Shown in pieces: positions 27,810 to 37,696 of a stretch of 64,000 bases of DNA. The notes beneath the pieces were generated by a model, which was not told the origin of the DNA, did not search any database, and saw nothing but the letters and a program-made list of their open reading frames with translations. Each line of letters starts with the position of its first letter. The stretch's first letter is position 1. This DNA is from an uncultured Pelagibacteraceae bacterium (lineage in GTDB: Bacteria; Pseudomonadota; Alphaproteobacteria; Pelagibacterales; Pelagibacteraceae), in assembly GCA_902557155.1 (NCBI GenBank), contig CACDYR010000001.1:124001-188000 (forward strand). The letters are read 5' to 3'. Made by a program: the position numbers and the translations under genes.

Positions 27810-29846
27810 ATGATAAACAAAGATTATTTAAACAATTTAAATGAAGCGCAAAAAAAAGCGGTATTACACACAGATGGGCCATTACTTATTGTTGCTGGCG
27901 CAGGGTCTGGAAAAACTAAAGTTCTAACATCAAGAATTGCTAACATAATTAAAGAAAAAAAAGCTTTTCCAAATCAAGTTCTGGCAGTCACATTCACAAA
28001 TAAAGCAGCTAAAGAGATGCAGAATAGAGTTAGTAAAATTTTGGGATCTGCTGCTGTTGGTCTTTCTTGGTTAGGAACATTTCATTCAATTTGTGCAAAA
28101 TTATTAAGAAAACATGCCTCTGCTGCACAATTAAACTCAAATTTCACTATTATAGATAATGACGATCAAATTAGATTGATAAAAAATATATGCAAAGCAG
28201 AAAATATCGATATCAAACAATTATCTCCAAGATTTATACTTGCAATAATTGATAGATGGAAGAATAAAGGTTTTTATCCTGGTGAAGTAATCATAAATAA
28301 AAAAGATATTTATGAGAAAACTATCCTTCCATTATACAAAATATATCAACAAAAATTAACTGATTTAAATTCCTGTGATTTTGGTGATTTGATTTTACAT
28401 ACAGTGAAGATTTTAGAATTTAACCCTGATATTAGAGAAATATATTCTAAAAATTTCAAATATATCTTAGTTGATGAGTATCAGGATACAAACTTTATTC
28501 AAAGTAAATGGCTTAATCTTTTATCTGGAAAAAAAAAAAATATTTGCTGTGTTGGTGATGATGATCAATCAATATATAGCTGGAGGGGAGCTGAAATAAA
28601 AAATTTCTTAGAATTTGATCAAGTTTATGAAAATACAAAAGTAATAAGATTAGAACAGAATTATAGATCTTCACAAAATATTTTATCAGTTGCCTCAAAT
28701 CTTATTGCAAATAATCAAAATAGAGTTGGGAAAACATTGATTACAACAATGGAAGAAGGGGATCTAGTTCAATTAAACTGCTTTAAAAATGGTAAAGACG
28801 AGGCAATAGGTGTTTCTGATGAAATTGAAAAAAAAATAAAAAAAAAATTTTCGTATAATAACATTGCAATTTTAGTTAGAGCTATATTTCAAACACGCGA
28901 GTTTGAAGAACGATTTCTTAAAATTGGTATGCCCTACAGAATATTAGGTGGTACAAAATTTTATGAAAGAGCTGAAATTAAAGATTGTGTTGCGTATTTA
29001 AGATTGATTCATCAAGAGAAAGATGACTTAGCTTTTGAAAGAATAGTAAATAACCCTAAGAGATCAATTGGTGATAGTACTTTAAAAAATATTCATGAGT
29101 TTGCTAAAGAAACTAATTTAAATTTAGAAAGAGCATCAATAAAAATGCTTGAACAAAATTTAATTAAACCGAAAGCTAAAATTGGTCTTAGTTTATTTAT
29201 CAATTCTTTAATGAAATGGAGAAATGATTTATTTGTAAAAAAATCAAATCATATAAAATTATTACAAATTGTTTTGGATGAGTCAGGATATTCAGCAATG
29301 CTTAAAAATAAGAAAGACTTGGATAATGAAAATAGGTTAGAAAATATTAAAGAGTTATTAAGTGCGATGAAAGAATTTGACAATTTAGAAAGTTTTTTAG
29401 AACATGTTTCTTTAGCAACTTCCATAGATCAAGAATGGGATGGCGAAAAAATTAATATGATGACTATGCACGCCGCAAAAGGTTTAGAATTTGACGTTGT
29501 ATTTTTACCTGGGTGGGAAGAAGGATTATTTCCACACCAAAAGTCTATCGAAGAAAAAGGTCAAAATGGACTAGAGGAAGAAAGGCGGTTAGCATATGTA
29601 GGAATTACAAGAGCAAAGAAAAAAGCTCTTATTTCCTTTTCAATGAATAGATTTTATCAAGGAGATTGGATTGACAGTATGGCTTCAAGATTTATTGATG
29701 AACTTCCAGAAAAACATTTAGAAAAAAATTCTTTCTTTGACGAGGAAATTAGTAATGATGATGATTTTGATTTTAATCAAGATTTTGAAATTGAAGAAGG
29801 TACAAGAAGTCCTGGATGGATAAGATATCAAAAGAGAATTAAATGA
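27810..29846 (+). CDS. uvrD: UvrD/PcrA-type superfamily 1 DNA helicase
   Basis: A 678-residue SF1A helicase with all motifs: Walker A AGAGSGKTKVLTSRI (~31), TFTNKAAKEM, motif II VDEYQDTN, motif III VGDDDQSIYSWRGA, motif IV LEQNYRSSQNIL, motif V MTMHAAKGLEFDVVFLPG, and motif VI RRLAYVGITRAKKK. It unwinds 3'-5' in mismatch and excision repair. It is shorter than E. coli UvrD (720) with a reduced C-terminal tail. UvrD and PcrA cannot be separated here. It overlaps the peptidase gene by 4 bases. Confidence 0.93.
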   Translation: MINKDYLNNLNEAQKKAVLHTDGPLLIVAGAGSGKTKVLTSRIANIIKEKKAFPNQVLAVTFTNKAAKEMQNRVSKILGSAAVGLSWLGTFHSICAKLLRKHASAAQLNSNFTIIDNDDQIRLIKNICKAENIDIKQLSPRFILAIIDRWKNKGFYPGEVIINKKDIYEKTILPLYKIYQQKLTDLNSCDFGDLILHTVKILEFNPDIREIYSKNFKYILVDEYQDTNFIQSKWLNLLSGKKKNICCVGDDDQSIYSWRGAEIKNFLEFDQVYENTKVIRLEQNYRSSQNILSVASNLIANNQNRVGKTLITTMEEGDLVQLNCFKNGKDEAIGVSDEIEKKIKKKFSYNNIAILVRAIFQTREFEERFLKIGMPYRILGGTKFYERAEIKDCVAYLRLIHQEKDDLAFERIVNNPKRSIGDSTLKNIHEFAKETNLNLERASIKMLEQNLIKPKAKIGLSLFINSLMKWRNDLFVKKSNHIKLLQIVLDESGYSAMLKNKKDLDNENRLENIKELLSAMKEFDNLESFLEHVSLATSIDQEWDGEKINMMTMHAAKGLEFDVVFLPGWEEGLFPHQKSIEEKGQNGLEEERRLAYVGITRAKKKALISFSMNRFYQGDWIDSMASRFIDELPEKHLEKNSFFDEEISNDDDFDFNQDFEIEEGTRSPGWIRYQKRIK

Positions 29847-31537
29847 AAAATTACATAAAAGAATTAAGAAGTAAATTTAAGAAATATGAAATTGATGGTT
29901 ATATAATTCCAAAAAATGACGATTATTTCACAGAATATTCAAAATTAAATCGATTGGAAGTTATTTCAAATTTTAGTGGATCCGCTGGTTTAGCAATAAT
30001 TCTTAAAAATAAAAATTATTTGTTTACAGACGGAAGATATACAATTCAGAGTAAAATTGAGAGTGGGAAAAATTTTAAGATTTATGGCTTTGAAAAATTA
30101 ATAAATTGTAGTTTATTCAAAAATCTGACGCTTGGAATTGATCCAAAATTATTCACAAATACCGTGATAAAAAATTACTTTTTAAAATACAACAAAATTA
30201 AACATATTAAAAATAATCTAATTGATGAAATTAAAAATCAGAAAAAAGATACTTCAATTCCATTTTTTTCTTTAGATAAAAATATTGTTGGTGAAAGTGT
30301 CAATTCTAAATTGAAAAAAATAACTAATTATTTAAAAAAGAATAAATCTGATTATATTTTTATAAGTGCTCCAGAGAATGTTGCTTGGACTTTGAATATA
30401 AGAGGTGGAGATGGCCCAAATAGCCCAATTCCAAATTCAAGATTAATAGTAAGCAAATCAAAAAAAATACTACTTATAAGTAATCTTAAAAAGTGTAAAC
30501 AATTATTAAAAAATAAAATTATTAAGAAAGATGAATTTTTAAATGTAAATACTCTACCAAGTAAAATACTACATCTTAAGGGAAAAAACTTTATTGTTGA
30601 TGATAAATCTTGTTCAATATTTTATGAAAATTTAATTAGGTCTAAATTTAAAATCATAAAAAGAAAAGATCCAATTTATCTTTTAAAAGCAATCAAAAAT
30701 AAAATTGAGATTAAGAATATGATTGATGCCCATATCTTAGATGGAGCAGCATTAACTAAGTTTTTATTTTGGATAAAAAAAATTAATAAAAAAAAAATTA
30801 CTGAAGTAGAAGCAGCTAAGAAATTAGAAAATTTTAGAAAATTAAATAAAAACTTTCTCTATCCTAGTTTTGATACAATAGCAGGCTCAGGTAAAAATGG
30901 CGCTATCGTACATTACCGTGCAAACAAAGAAAATTGCAGAATTATAAACAAGAGGGATATTTTTCTTTGTGATTCTGGAGGCCAATATAAATATGGGACA
31001 ACTGATGTAACAAGAACAATTTGTTTTTCAAAACAAAAACAAAAAATCAAAAATGTTTTCACTAAAGTTTTAAAAGGTCATATTGCCGTAGCTACAACTA
31101 ATATTAATAAAAATGATATAGGTAAGAAAATTGACAAAAGAGCGAGAAAATTTTTAAATAAAAGCAACCTAGATTATGCACATGGTACAGGACACGGTGT
31201 TGGTTTTTTTCTTAATGTTCATGAAGGACCTCAATCTATTACAAAAATAAATACAGTAAAAATAAGAGAAGGCATGATTTTGAGTAATGAACCTGGGTAT
31301 TATAAAACAAATGAATATGGAATTAGAATTGAAAATTTAGTTTATGTAAAAAAATTGAAGAAAAATTTGTTATTTCAAAATTTAACAATGGCACCTATTG
31401 AGAAAGATTTAATAAATATTGATTTATTAACAGCTAGTGAGAAAAACTATCTGTTTAAGTATCATTTAGAAGTTTATTCAAAGATATCTAAATATTTAAA
31501 TCTAAATGAGAGAAAATGGTTAGCTAGTTTTATTTAG
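29843..31537 (+). CDS. Xaa-Pro aminopeptidase (M24B)
   Basis: A 564-residue three-domain aminopeptidase P of the large type: two creatinase-like N-terminal domains, then a pita-bread domain. Metal ligands are visible in FLCDSGGQYKYGTTDVTRTI (two Asp), GTGHGVGFFLNVHEG (His), SNEPGYY (Glu) and GIRIENLV (Glu). It removes N-terminal residues preceding proline. It converges on ligA with an 18-base overlap of the coding ends. Confidence 0.92.
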   Translation: MKNYIKELRSKFKKYEIDGYIIPKNDDYFTEYSKLNRLEVISNFSGSAGLAIILKNKNYLFTDGRYTIQSKIESGKNFKIYGFEKLINCSLFKNLTLGIDPKLFTNTVIKNYFLKYNKIKHIKNNLIDEIKNQKKDTSIPFFSLDKNIVGESVNSKLKKITNYLKKNKSDYIFISAPENVAWTLNIRGGDGPNSPIPNSRLIVSKSKKILLISNLKKCKQLLKNKIIKKDEFLNVNTLPSKILHLKGKNFIVDDKSCSIFYENLIRSKFKIIKRKDPIYLLKAIKNKIEIKNMIDAHILDGAALTKFLFWIKKINKKKITEVEAAKKLENFRKLNKNFLYPSFDTIAGSGKNGAIVHYRANKENCRIINKRDIFLCDSGGQYKYGTTDVTRTICFSKQKQKIKNVFTKVLKGHIAVATTNINKNDIGKKIDKRARKFLNKSNLDYAHGTGHGVGFFLNVHEGPQSITKINTVKIREGMILSNEPGYYKTNEYGIRIENLVYVKKLKKNLLFQNLTMAPIEKDLINIDLLTASEKNYLFKYHLEVYSKISKYLNLNERKWLASFI

Positions 31538-33550
31538 CATTTTTAAAAATTCAGCTTGGTTAATTACTTTAATTTTTAATTCTTTAGCATAATCTACTTT
31601 TTTTTTAGTTGGTTTTTCACCAATTATTAAGAAATTTAGTTTTTTGGATACACTGCTAATTGTTTTTCCAGAATGTTCTTCAATCAGAGACTTAACTTCA
31701 GCTCTACTTATTCCATTTAGTTTTCCAGTTACTAAAAAAGTCTTATTATTTAATAAACCATCATCTAAGTTGTGAGCAGCATCTTTAATTACTAAAACTT
31801 TTTTTAATTCATTCAAAACTTTTTTGTTAGTTTCATTTGAAAAAAAACTTTTAATTGAACTCACTTGTGTTTCACCAATTCCATCAATATTTAGCATATC
31901 TTCATAATCAATTTGTTTAGATAAATTTTTAAATTTTGAAAATGATACAAAATGTTTAGACAACAATTTTGCATTTTCTAAACCTATATGTCTTATACCC
32001 AGAGAAAAAATAAATTTTTCTAAGGAAATATTTTTTTTTTGATTGATCGAATACTTTAAATTTTGAACAGAAAGTTTTCCCCAGCCATCTAAATTTTCAA
32101 TTTTTGAAAAATCTAAATTAAAAATATCTTGGGGATATTTAATTAAATTTAATTTCCAAAAATTTTCAACTATTTTTTTTCCAAAGCCATCTATATTAAA
32201 AGCTTCTTTTGAAACAAAATGTTTTAATTTTTCAATCGATATTTTATCACAGTAATAACCTTCACTAGAACATCTCCTTACAGCATCGACTTTTTTTGTT
32301 ACTTTGTTAAATTCTTTAATTGTTTCTGATCCACATGATGGACAATTTTTTGGGAAAATAAATTTTTTTGAATTTTTTGATCTTTTTTGTTTATCGACTG
32401 ATAGTATATGAGGTATGACATCTCCAGCCCTCTCTATAACTGCTGTATCACCTATTCTAATATCTTTACGATTAATTTCGTCTTCATTATGTAATGTTGC
32501 GTTTGAAACAATAACACCACCAATATTAATTGGTTTAATTTTTGCAACTGGTGTTAAGGCACCAGTTCTGCCAATCTGAATTTCTATATCTAAAATTTTA
32601 GAAACTGCTTTATTAGATGAAAATTTATGTGCAATAGCCCATCTTGGAGCATTAGCAACATTACCCAATCTTCTTTGCATTGCAAAATCATTCACTTTGT
32701 AAACTATTCCATCTATATCAAAATCTAAGTTTGCTCTTTTTTTTTCAATTTCATTATAATTTTCCATTAAACTTTTAATACCTGTGATTAACTTATTTAA
32801 TGGATTTGTTTTAAATCCCCACTCACTTAATTTTTTGAGAAAATCAAATTGATTATTTGCAACTAATCCTTTTTCATATCCAAATGTATAGGCGATAAAT
32901 TTTAAAGGTATTTTTTTTGTTTCTTCTGGGTTTTTTTGTCTAAGAGAGCCAGATGCTGCATTTCTGGGATTGGCAAATTTTTCATTTAAATCTTCAAAAT
33001 TACTGTTTTGAATAAATACCTCACCTCTAATATCAATATCTTTAGGAAAATCTTTGTCTAAAATTTTTTTTGGAATATCTTTTATTGTTGCTAAATTTAA
33101 AGTTATATCTTCACCTTCTCTACCATCTCCTCTAGACAATCCTCTTTCAAATTTACCATTTTTGTAAGTTAATGAAGCAGAAATTCCATCAATTTTTGGT
33201 TCGGCACTATAAGAAATTTTGTAATCTTTGTCTTTAGACAAAAAATTTAAAATTTTTTTTTCAAAATTTATTAAATCATCTTCTGTAAAAGCATTTGCTA
33301 AAGATAGCATGGGAGCTCTATGTAAATCCTTTTTAAAATTTTTGGATGGTTTGGAACCTACAGTTTTTGATGGTGAATTTATTGATTTTAAAAAATCATA
33401 TTTTTTTTCTAAATTAATTATTTCAGTTTTTAAATTATCATATTCTTGATCACTAACCTTAGGATTGCTATTATTATAATAAGAATTATTTAATTCACTT
33501 ATTAATTTAATTTTGTTTTTATAAAAATTCTTAATTTCCTTTTTACTCAT
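31520..33550 (-). CDS. ligA: NAD+-dependent DNA ligase LigA
   Basis: A 676-residue ligase of normal domain order: Ia (residues ~1-70), adenylation domain with the AMP-accepting Lys in SAEPKIDGIS (~113), GDGREGEDITLN, OB fold, zinc finger (CPSCGS and CSSEGYYC; the second pair is spaced by six residues), helix-hairpin-helix repeats and a C-terminal BRCT (FLVTGKLNGISRAEVKSLIE). It is the last gene of the dcw-lpxC-bamD-ligA run and overlaps bamD by 8 bases. Confidence 0.96.
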   Translation of the reverse strand: MSKKEIKNFYKNKIKLISELNNSYYNNSNPKVSDQEYDNLKTEIINLEKKYDFLKSINSPSKTVGSKPSKNFKKDLHRAPMLSLANAFTEDDLINFEKKILNFLSKDKDYKISYSAEPKIDGISASLTYKNGKFERGLSRGDGREGEDITLNLATIKDIPKKILDKDFPKDIDIRGEVFIQNSNFEDLNEKFANPRNAASGSLRQKNPEETKKIPLKFIAYTFGYEKGLVANNQFDFLKKLSEWGFKTNPLNKLITGIKSLMENYNEIEKKRANLDFDIDGIVYKVNDFAMQRRLGNVANAPRWAIAHKFSSNKAVSKILDIEIQIGRTGALTPVAKIKPINIGGVIVSNATLHNEDEINRKDIRIGDTAVIERAGDVIPHILSVDKQKRSKNSKKFIFPKNCPSCGSETIKEFNKVTKKVDAVRRCSSEGYYCDKISIEKLKHFVSKEAFNIDGFGKKIVENFWKLNLIKYPQDIFNLDFSKIENLDGWGKLSVQNLKYSINQKKNISLEKFIFSLGIRHIGLENAKLLSKHFVSFSKFKNLSKQIDYEDMLNIDGIGETQVSSIKSFFSNETNKKVLNELKKVLVIKDAAHNLDDGLLNNKTFLVTGKLNGISRAEVKSLIEEHSGKTISSVSKKLNFLIIGEKPTKKKVDYAKELKIKVINQAEFLKMLNKTS

Positions 33551-34397
33551 CTACATTAAAAAGAGATTTAAATTTTTTAAGAAATTTACTTTTCTCCTTC
33601 TTATCTTTTTCAAATTTTATTTTATTTTTTTCGTACATCTTATTAAACACTATATAAGATCTTTCATACCATTGTGAAGATTGATAATTATAACCTAAAA
33701 GCTTGGCATATTTTTTTGCCTCTACCTCTAGACCAATTGTATAATATACTTCTACTAAGCGATGCAATGCTTCCTCAGCATAAATAGTGGTTTCATATTC
33801 ATCAATAACTGTTTTAAATCTATTAATAGCTGATATCCATTTTTTTTTTTGGAAATAGTATCTTCCAATATACATTTCTTTGGATGCTAAAGTGTCATTT
33901 ATAAGATCTATTTTAAATTCAGCATCTAAAGCATATTCTGTATCTGGATATTTTTCTATTACAAATAAAAACTCCTCTTTAGCTTTTAAAATTGTTTGTA
34001 AATCTTTTTTCTCATCTAAAATCTGTTCATACCAACTCAATCCAAGTAAATAATGTGCATAATCTATATTCTTATGATAAGGATAGACTTTTATAAATCT
34101 CTGTAATTCACCTATAGCATCTTCATAATAATCTTGAGAATAATAAGAATAAGCTGCCATTAAAGCTGCTTTTGGCGCTATTGTAGATTGTGGGAAGAGT
34201 GTTTCAGCTTCATTAAATTTTTTTGCCGCATACAAAACATCATTTTTTTTTAATGATTTCATGCCCTCCTCATAAGCTTCTAGAACTTGAAGTTCTAAAC
34301 TTTTTTCCTGTATTACCGATTTTTGAGATGTGTTCTTAGAGCACGAAATTAAAAATAATGTTACAAATAATATTAAAAAAAAACTAATAAGTTTCAT
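33543..34397 (-). CDS. bamD: outer-membrane assembly lipoprotein BamD
   Basis: A 284-residue protein with a lipoprotein signal, lipobox LISC at about residue 19, followed by TPR repeats (YEEGMKSLKKNDVLYAAKKFNEAE, YYSQDYYEDAIGELQRFI, YLLGLSWYEQI). BamD is the essential TPR lipoprotein that works with BamA to insert outer-membrane beta-barrels. It lies between lpxC and ligA; many alphaproteobacteria have recN at this junction, which is absent here. Confidence 0.92.
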   Translation of the reverse strand: MKLISFFLILFVTLFLISCSKNTSQKSVIQEKSLELQVLEAYEEGMKSLKKNDVLYAAKKFNEAETLFPQSTIAPKAALMAAYSYYSQDYYEDAIGELQRFIKVYPYHKNIDYAHYLLGLSWYEQILDEKKDLQTILKAKEEFLFVIEKYPDTEYALDAEFKIDLINDTLASKEMYIGRYYFQKKKWISAINRFKTVIDEYETTIYAEEALHRLVEVYYTIGLEVEAKKYAKLLGYNYQSSQWYERSYIVFNKMYEKNKIKFEKDKKEKSKFLKKFKSLFNVDE

Positions 34398-34446
34398 TGT
34401 TAGTTTATACTGATTTAAGAGAAACTTTTAAAGTTATCTTTATGTA

Positions 34447-35367
34447 CTAAGCTATGGATTTTAAAAATCTTTTATTAATAAGAGTATAAGGAAGATTTTT
34501 TTCTTTTATCTCTAAAATTGAGAAGTTTGCTCGATTTTGAAAGACTTTTCTTAACAATTGATTTGTTAAATAATGTCCACCACGTGAACATTTAACTGAT
34601 CCAACAATTCTATAACCTGAGGTATACAAATCTCCAATACAATCCAATATCTTATGATTTACGAACTCTTTTTTATTTCTTAATCCATCTGGGTTTAGTA
34701 TTTCATTATTTTTAACAACCACTGCGTTATCCAGGCTTCCACCTTTTGCCAAGCCAATTTTCTTAATTTTTTCAATATCTTCAAACAAGCAAAAAGTTCT
34801 TGAATTATATATATCTGTTAAATCATCCTCGTAAACTTTTACTTTGTTTCTCTGGTTGCCTATAATTTTATTTTCATATTTAAGCTCGAAGTCAATATCA
34901 AGACTTAATGTTGAAGGTTTTAAAGATATTGTTCTCTCCCCATCAGAAAACGTAACCTCATTATTAATTTTAATTATTTTTATTGGTGAAGAACTTACTT
35001 GTAGCCCACAACTAATAATTTTTTCAATAAATTCTTTTGCAGATCCATCCAAAATAGGAACTTCTTCATTATCAATTTCAATTAACGCATTATCAATTCC
35101 TAAACCAAACAATGCACCCATCAAATGTTCTATGGTTGATACTTTAACCCCGTATTCATTCTCAACAGTGGTGTTTAAAGAGGTATTTGAAACATTTAAA
35201 AAATTTGGATAAACTAGGTTATTATTCTTGATATCCGTTCTTTTAAAAACAATACCAAAATTTGGTTCAGCTGGTTTAACACACATTTTTACATTAAGTC
35301 CGCTATGTAGGGCTACACCAGAAAATGAAACATTATTTTTTATTGTTTTTTGAGTTAAATAATTCAC
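34447..35367 (-). CDS. lpxC: UDP-3-O-acyl-GlcNAc deacetylase LpxC
   Basis: A 306-residue zinc deacetylase. STIEHLMGALFGLGIDNA has the first zinc His and catalytic Glu region; NHKILDCIGDLYTSG has the second His and Asp; RGGHYLTNQLL gives the catalytic His. It commits the cell to lipid A synthesis. The start is GTG 35367, with an in-frame stop two codons upstream; AAGGAG overlaps the GTG itself, so ribosome-site spacing is abnormal. Confidence 0.95.
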   Translation of the reverse strand: MNYLTQKTIKNNVSFSGVALHSGLNVKMCVKPAEPNFGIVFKRTDIKNNNLVYPNFLNVSNTSLNTTVENEYGVKVSTIEHLMGALFGLGIDNALIEIDNEEVPILDGSAKEFIEKIISCGLQVSSSPIKIIKINNEVTFSDGERTISLKPSTLSLDIDFELKYENKIIGNQRNKVKVYEDDLTDIYNSRTFCLFEDIEKIKKIGLAKGGSLDNAVVVKNNEILNPDGLRNKKEFVNHKILDCIGDLYTSGYRIVGSVKCSRGGHYLTNQLLRKVFQNRANFSILEIKEKNLPYTLINKRFLKSIA

Positions 35368-35431
35368 TCCTTATGTTTAATTTCAATTCATTTAAATGAA
35401 AAAACAACTAATGTTACGATAAAAAACAAAA

Positions 35432-36136
35432 TTAACTAAATAGTTGAAAAAACTTTTCAAAAATACCAATTTTTCCAACATTTTTTGGAATTATCTTTAT
35501 CTCATTTTCATTGGCCCCATTAAGTATCCTGTTAGCCATCTGTGATAACTCCAACTTTTCGTTTTTAAAATAGTTTTTAATATATTCTCCATCTAAACAA
35601 CGGGAGATTTTGATTTGATATTTTTCTAAAATTTTATCTAATTGAAAAGTTATCTCACTTGAAATTGATTTAAATTGAATTTCAAGACGATAACTATCTC
35701 CACGCAAATTATCAATATAAGATAGGTGAGATTGGTCACCAACTATATATTCCCTAATCAACATATGCATAATCTTTTTATCTTGAAAACTTTCATTGAA
35801 TAAATCTTTGGCTTCAATTAATGAATTTTCAAAATTTTTTTTACTTATTTGTTGATCGTAATTTTTCTTCTTAATACATAAATTAATATTTAATAATTCT
35901 TTTATTTCTATTATTAGAAAAATGTTTTTAATAAATTTTCCAATTAACTTTTCTATTTTAAAGATATTTTCATCTAAAAATTTTGTTAAAGTAATTAAAT
36001 CTAAGTTTTCAGAATTATTTTCAAAATTAAATTTTTCTTTATATAAATTTTTTGATTTTTTTTTATCAAATAAATATATTTCGAATTTATTTGTTGAAAT
36101 AAACAAATAAGTCTCAAATTCTAATTCTTCAATCAT
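35432..36136 (-). CDS. half-length FtsA-like division protein
   Basis: A 234-residue protein at the ftsA position directly after ftsQ (8-base overlap). Full FtsA is about 400 residues. Residues ~85-185 resemble the 1C (SHS2) subdomain: HMLIREYIVGDQ, then RLEIQFKSISSEITFQLDKI and KYQIKISRCLDG, which parallel the FtsA pattern from VDYRLDGQ through a beta strand and helix to CGLKV. No phosphate-1, phosphate-2 or adenosine motif of the actin fold is seen. The tail KIGIFEKFFQLFS is amphipathic, like the FtsA membrane-targeting helix. It is inferred to be a reduced FtsA lacking ATPase and FtsZ-binding domains. Confidence 0.6.
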   Translation of the reverse strand: MIEELEFETYLFISTNKFEIYLFDKKKSKNLYKEKFNFENNSENLDLITLTKFLDENIFKIEKLIGKFIKNIFLIIEIKELLNINLCIKKKNYDQQISKKNFENSLIEAKDLFNESFQDKKIMHMLIREYIVGDQSHLSYIDNLRGDSYRLEIQFKSISSEITFQLDKILEKYQIKISRCLDGEYIKNYFKNEKLELSQMANRILNGANENEIKIIPKNVGKIGIFEKFFQLFS

Positions 36137-36800
36137 TTAAAATTAATTTATTGTTAATACGAGCATCGATTGATGTAATTTTTTCAAAATGCTTTTCATT
36201 CATTATTTTAAAAATATGATCTAAAGCATCTCTAATATGATCTCTGGGTAATTTTAAAAAAATATTATTTTGTAATTCTAAATCCCATCTTTTAGATGGA
36301 AAGAAATACAAATTTTTTATTTCATCAAAAGAAAATTTCGACTTATCAATTATTTTTTTTATTTCTAAAAACTCATTAATTTTTGGATCACCAAAAATAA
36401 AAGGTAGCTCATTATTATAGGGTTGATTTTTTAATAATTTTCCATTCGTTCCAATAATAAAAATTTTTTTTTCTTTATTAATTTTTGCTAAATAAATTGT
36501 TTTTTCAATTTTAATATCTAGGGTATTTGGATAAATTTTAAATATTTTAAAACTCTCAACTAAACTATTGTTGTTAATAATTTCATGAATTTGTCCCTTT
36601 TTCATAAAAAAAATATTTTCTAGATTTGAGTTTTTTATTTCTTTAATTATTTTTTGGTTCTCAATTTCACCTAAACCTGAAACTTTTATGAAATAATTAT
36701 TTTTGAAATTATTGATATTTAAATTTGTATTCTGAATTGAGCCCAAAAAAAATAGTAAAAAAAAATAAATAAAAATTTTTTTACTTCTGTATTGATGCAT
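36129..36800 (-). CDS. ftsQ: cell division protein FtsQ (divergent)
   Basis: A 223-residue protein with one N-terminal membrane helix (IFIYFFLLFFLGSI), then a POTRA domain: YFIKVSGLGEIENQKIIKEI ... FFMKKGQIHEI, and the FtsQ beta region VESFKIFKIYPNTLDIKIEKTIYLAKI. FtsQ links FtsBL to the division septum. Identity is low and rests on topology, motif layout and position between ddl and the ftsA-like gene. It overlaps ddl by 20 bases. Confidence 0.82.
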   Translation of the reverse strand: MHQYRSKKIFIYFFLLFFLGSIQNTNLNINNFKNNYFIKVSGLGEIENQKIIKEIKNSNLENIFFMKKGQIHEIINNNSLVESFKIFKIYPNTLDIKIEKTIYLAKINKEKKIFIIGTNGKLLKNQPYNNELPFIFGDPKINEFLEIKKIIDKSKFSFDEIKNLYFFPSKRWDLELQNNIFLKLPRDHIRDALDHIFKIMNEKHFEKITSIDARINNKLILND

Positions 36801-37695
36801 CTTCTAAAATCCATTCAATAAGTTTTATAAAATTTATTCCTCTATATGCAGCTATTTCTGGTACAAGAGATAATTTTGTCATGCCTGGTTGGGTATTAAT
36901 TTCTAATAAATAAAATTTTCCATTTAAAAACTTAAAATCTGATCTAGTAACCCCTCGACAACCAATTATTTTATGAGCTTTATGAGCAATTTGAAGAGCT
37001 TGATTAATTTTATTTTTGGGTAAATCAACTGGTATAATGTGTTGGGTCTTGGCATTTAAATTATATTTAGCTTGATAATCATAAAATTTTCTTTTTGGCT
37101 TAAGCTCAATTACTCCTAATTTTTTATTACCCATAATTGCAACTTGTATTTCTCTACCACCAATAAATTCCTCAATCATAACCTTTTTATAATTTTTAAT
37201 TGAATTTAAAATCTTAATAATATTTTTCTCATTACAGATAAAAACATTTACACTTGAACCTTCATTTAAAGGCTTGACTACTACAGGGAATTTTAATTTT
37301 TTTTTGATTTCTTTAATTAAATTGTATGAAGAAATATTATAGGAGTGTGTAATATATTTTGGCGTTTTAATATTATTTTGAATAAAAATTTTTTTAGAGA
37401 TTTCTTTATCCATCGCTAAAGATGATGCAATTACTCCAGAATGTGTATATGGAATTTTAAATCTTTCAAGAATAGTTTGGATATAACCATCTTCACCAAA
37501 TTGACCATGTAATGCATTAAAAATTATACTGGGATTAAAACTTTTTATATTTTTTGCTAAATTATGATCCGGCTCAGATATTTTAACTCTATAGCCATTT
37601 TTTTTTAATTCTTTTGCGACCTGTATTCCAGTATCAAGACTAATTAATCTCTCTTTGGAAATTCCGCCTGATAATATTAATACTTTTTTTTTCAA
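36781..37695 (-). CDS. ddl: D-alanine--D-alanine ligase Ddl
   Basis: A 304-residue ATP-grasp ligase. Motifs: LSGGISKERLISLDTG, FNALHGQFGEDGYIQ, MDKEISKKIF, FPVVVKPLNEGSSVNV, and YLLEINTQPGMTKLSLVP with metal-binding Glu and Asn. It makes D-Ala-D-Ala for the stem peptide. It lies 1 base behind murB. Confidence 0.96.
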   Translation of the reverse strand: MKKKVLILSGGISKERLISLDTGIQVAKELKKNGYRVKISEPDHNLAKNIKSFNPSIIFNALHGQFGEDGYIQTILERFKIPYTHSGVIASSLAMDKEISKKIFIQNNIKTPKYITHSYNISSYNLIKEIKKKLKFPVVVKPLNEGSSVNVFICNEKNIIKILNSIKNYKKVMIEEFIGGREIQVAIMGNKKLGVIELKPKRKFYDYQAKYNLNAKTQHIIPVDLPKNKINQALQIAHKAHKIIGCRGVTRSDFKFLNGKFYLLEINTQPGMTKLSLVPEIAAYRGINFIKLIEWILEDASIQK

Positions 37696-37696
37696 T

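Noticed and set aside
26284-27882. 532-codon extended start for the AsmA-like gene
   Set aside because: The extra 36 residues run into the helicase start on the opposite strand; ATG 27774 places the membrane helix properly.
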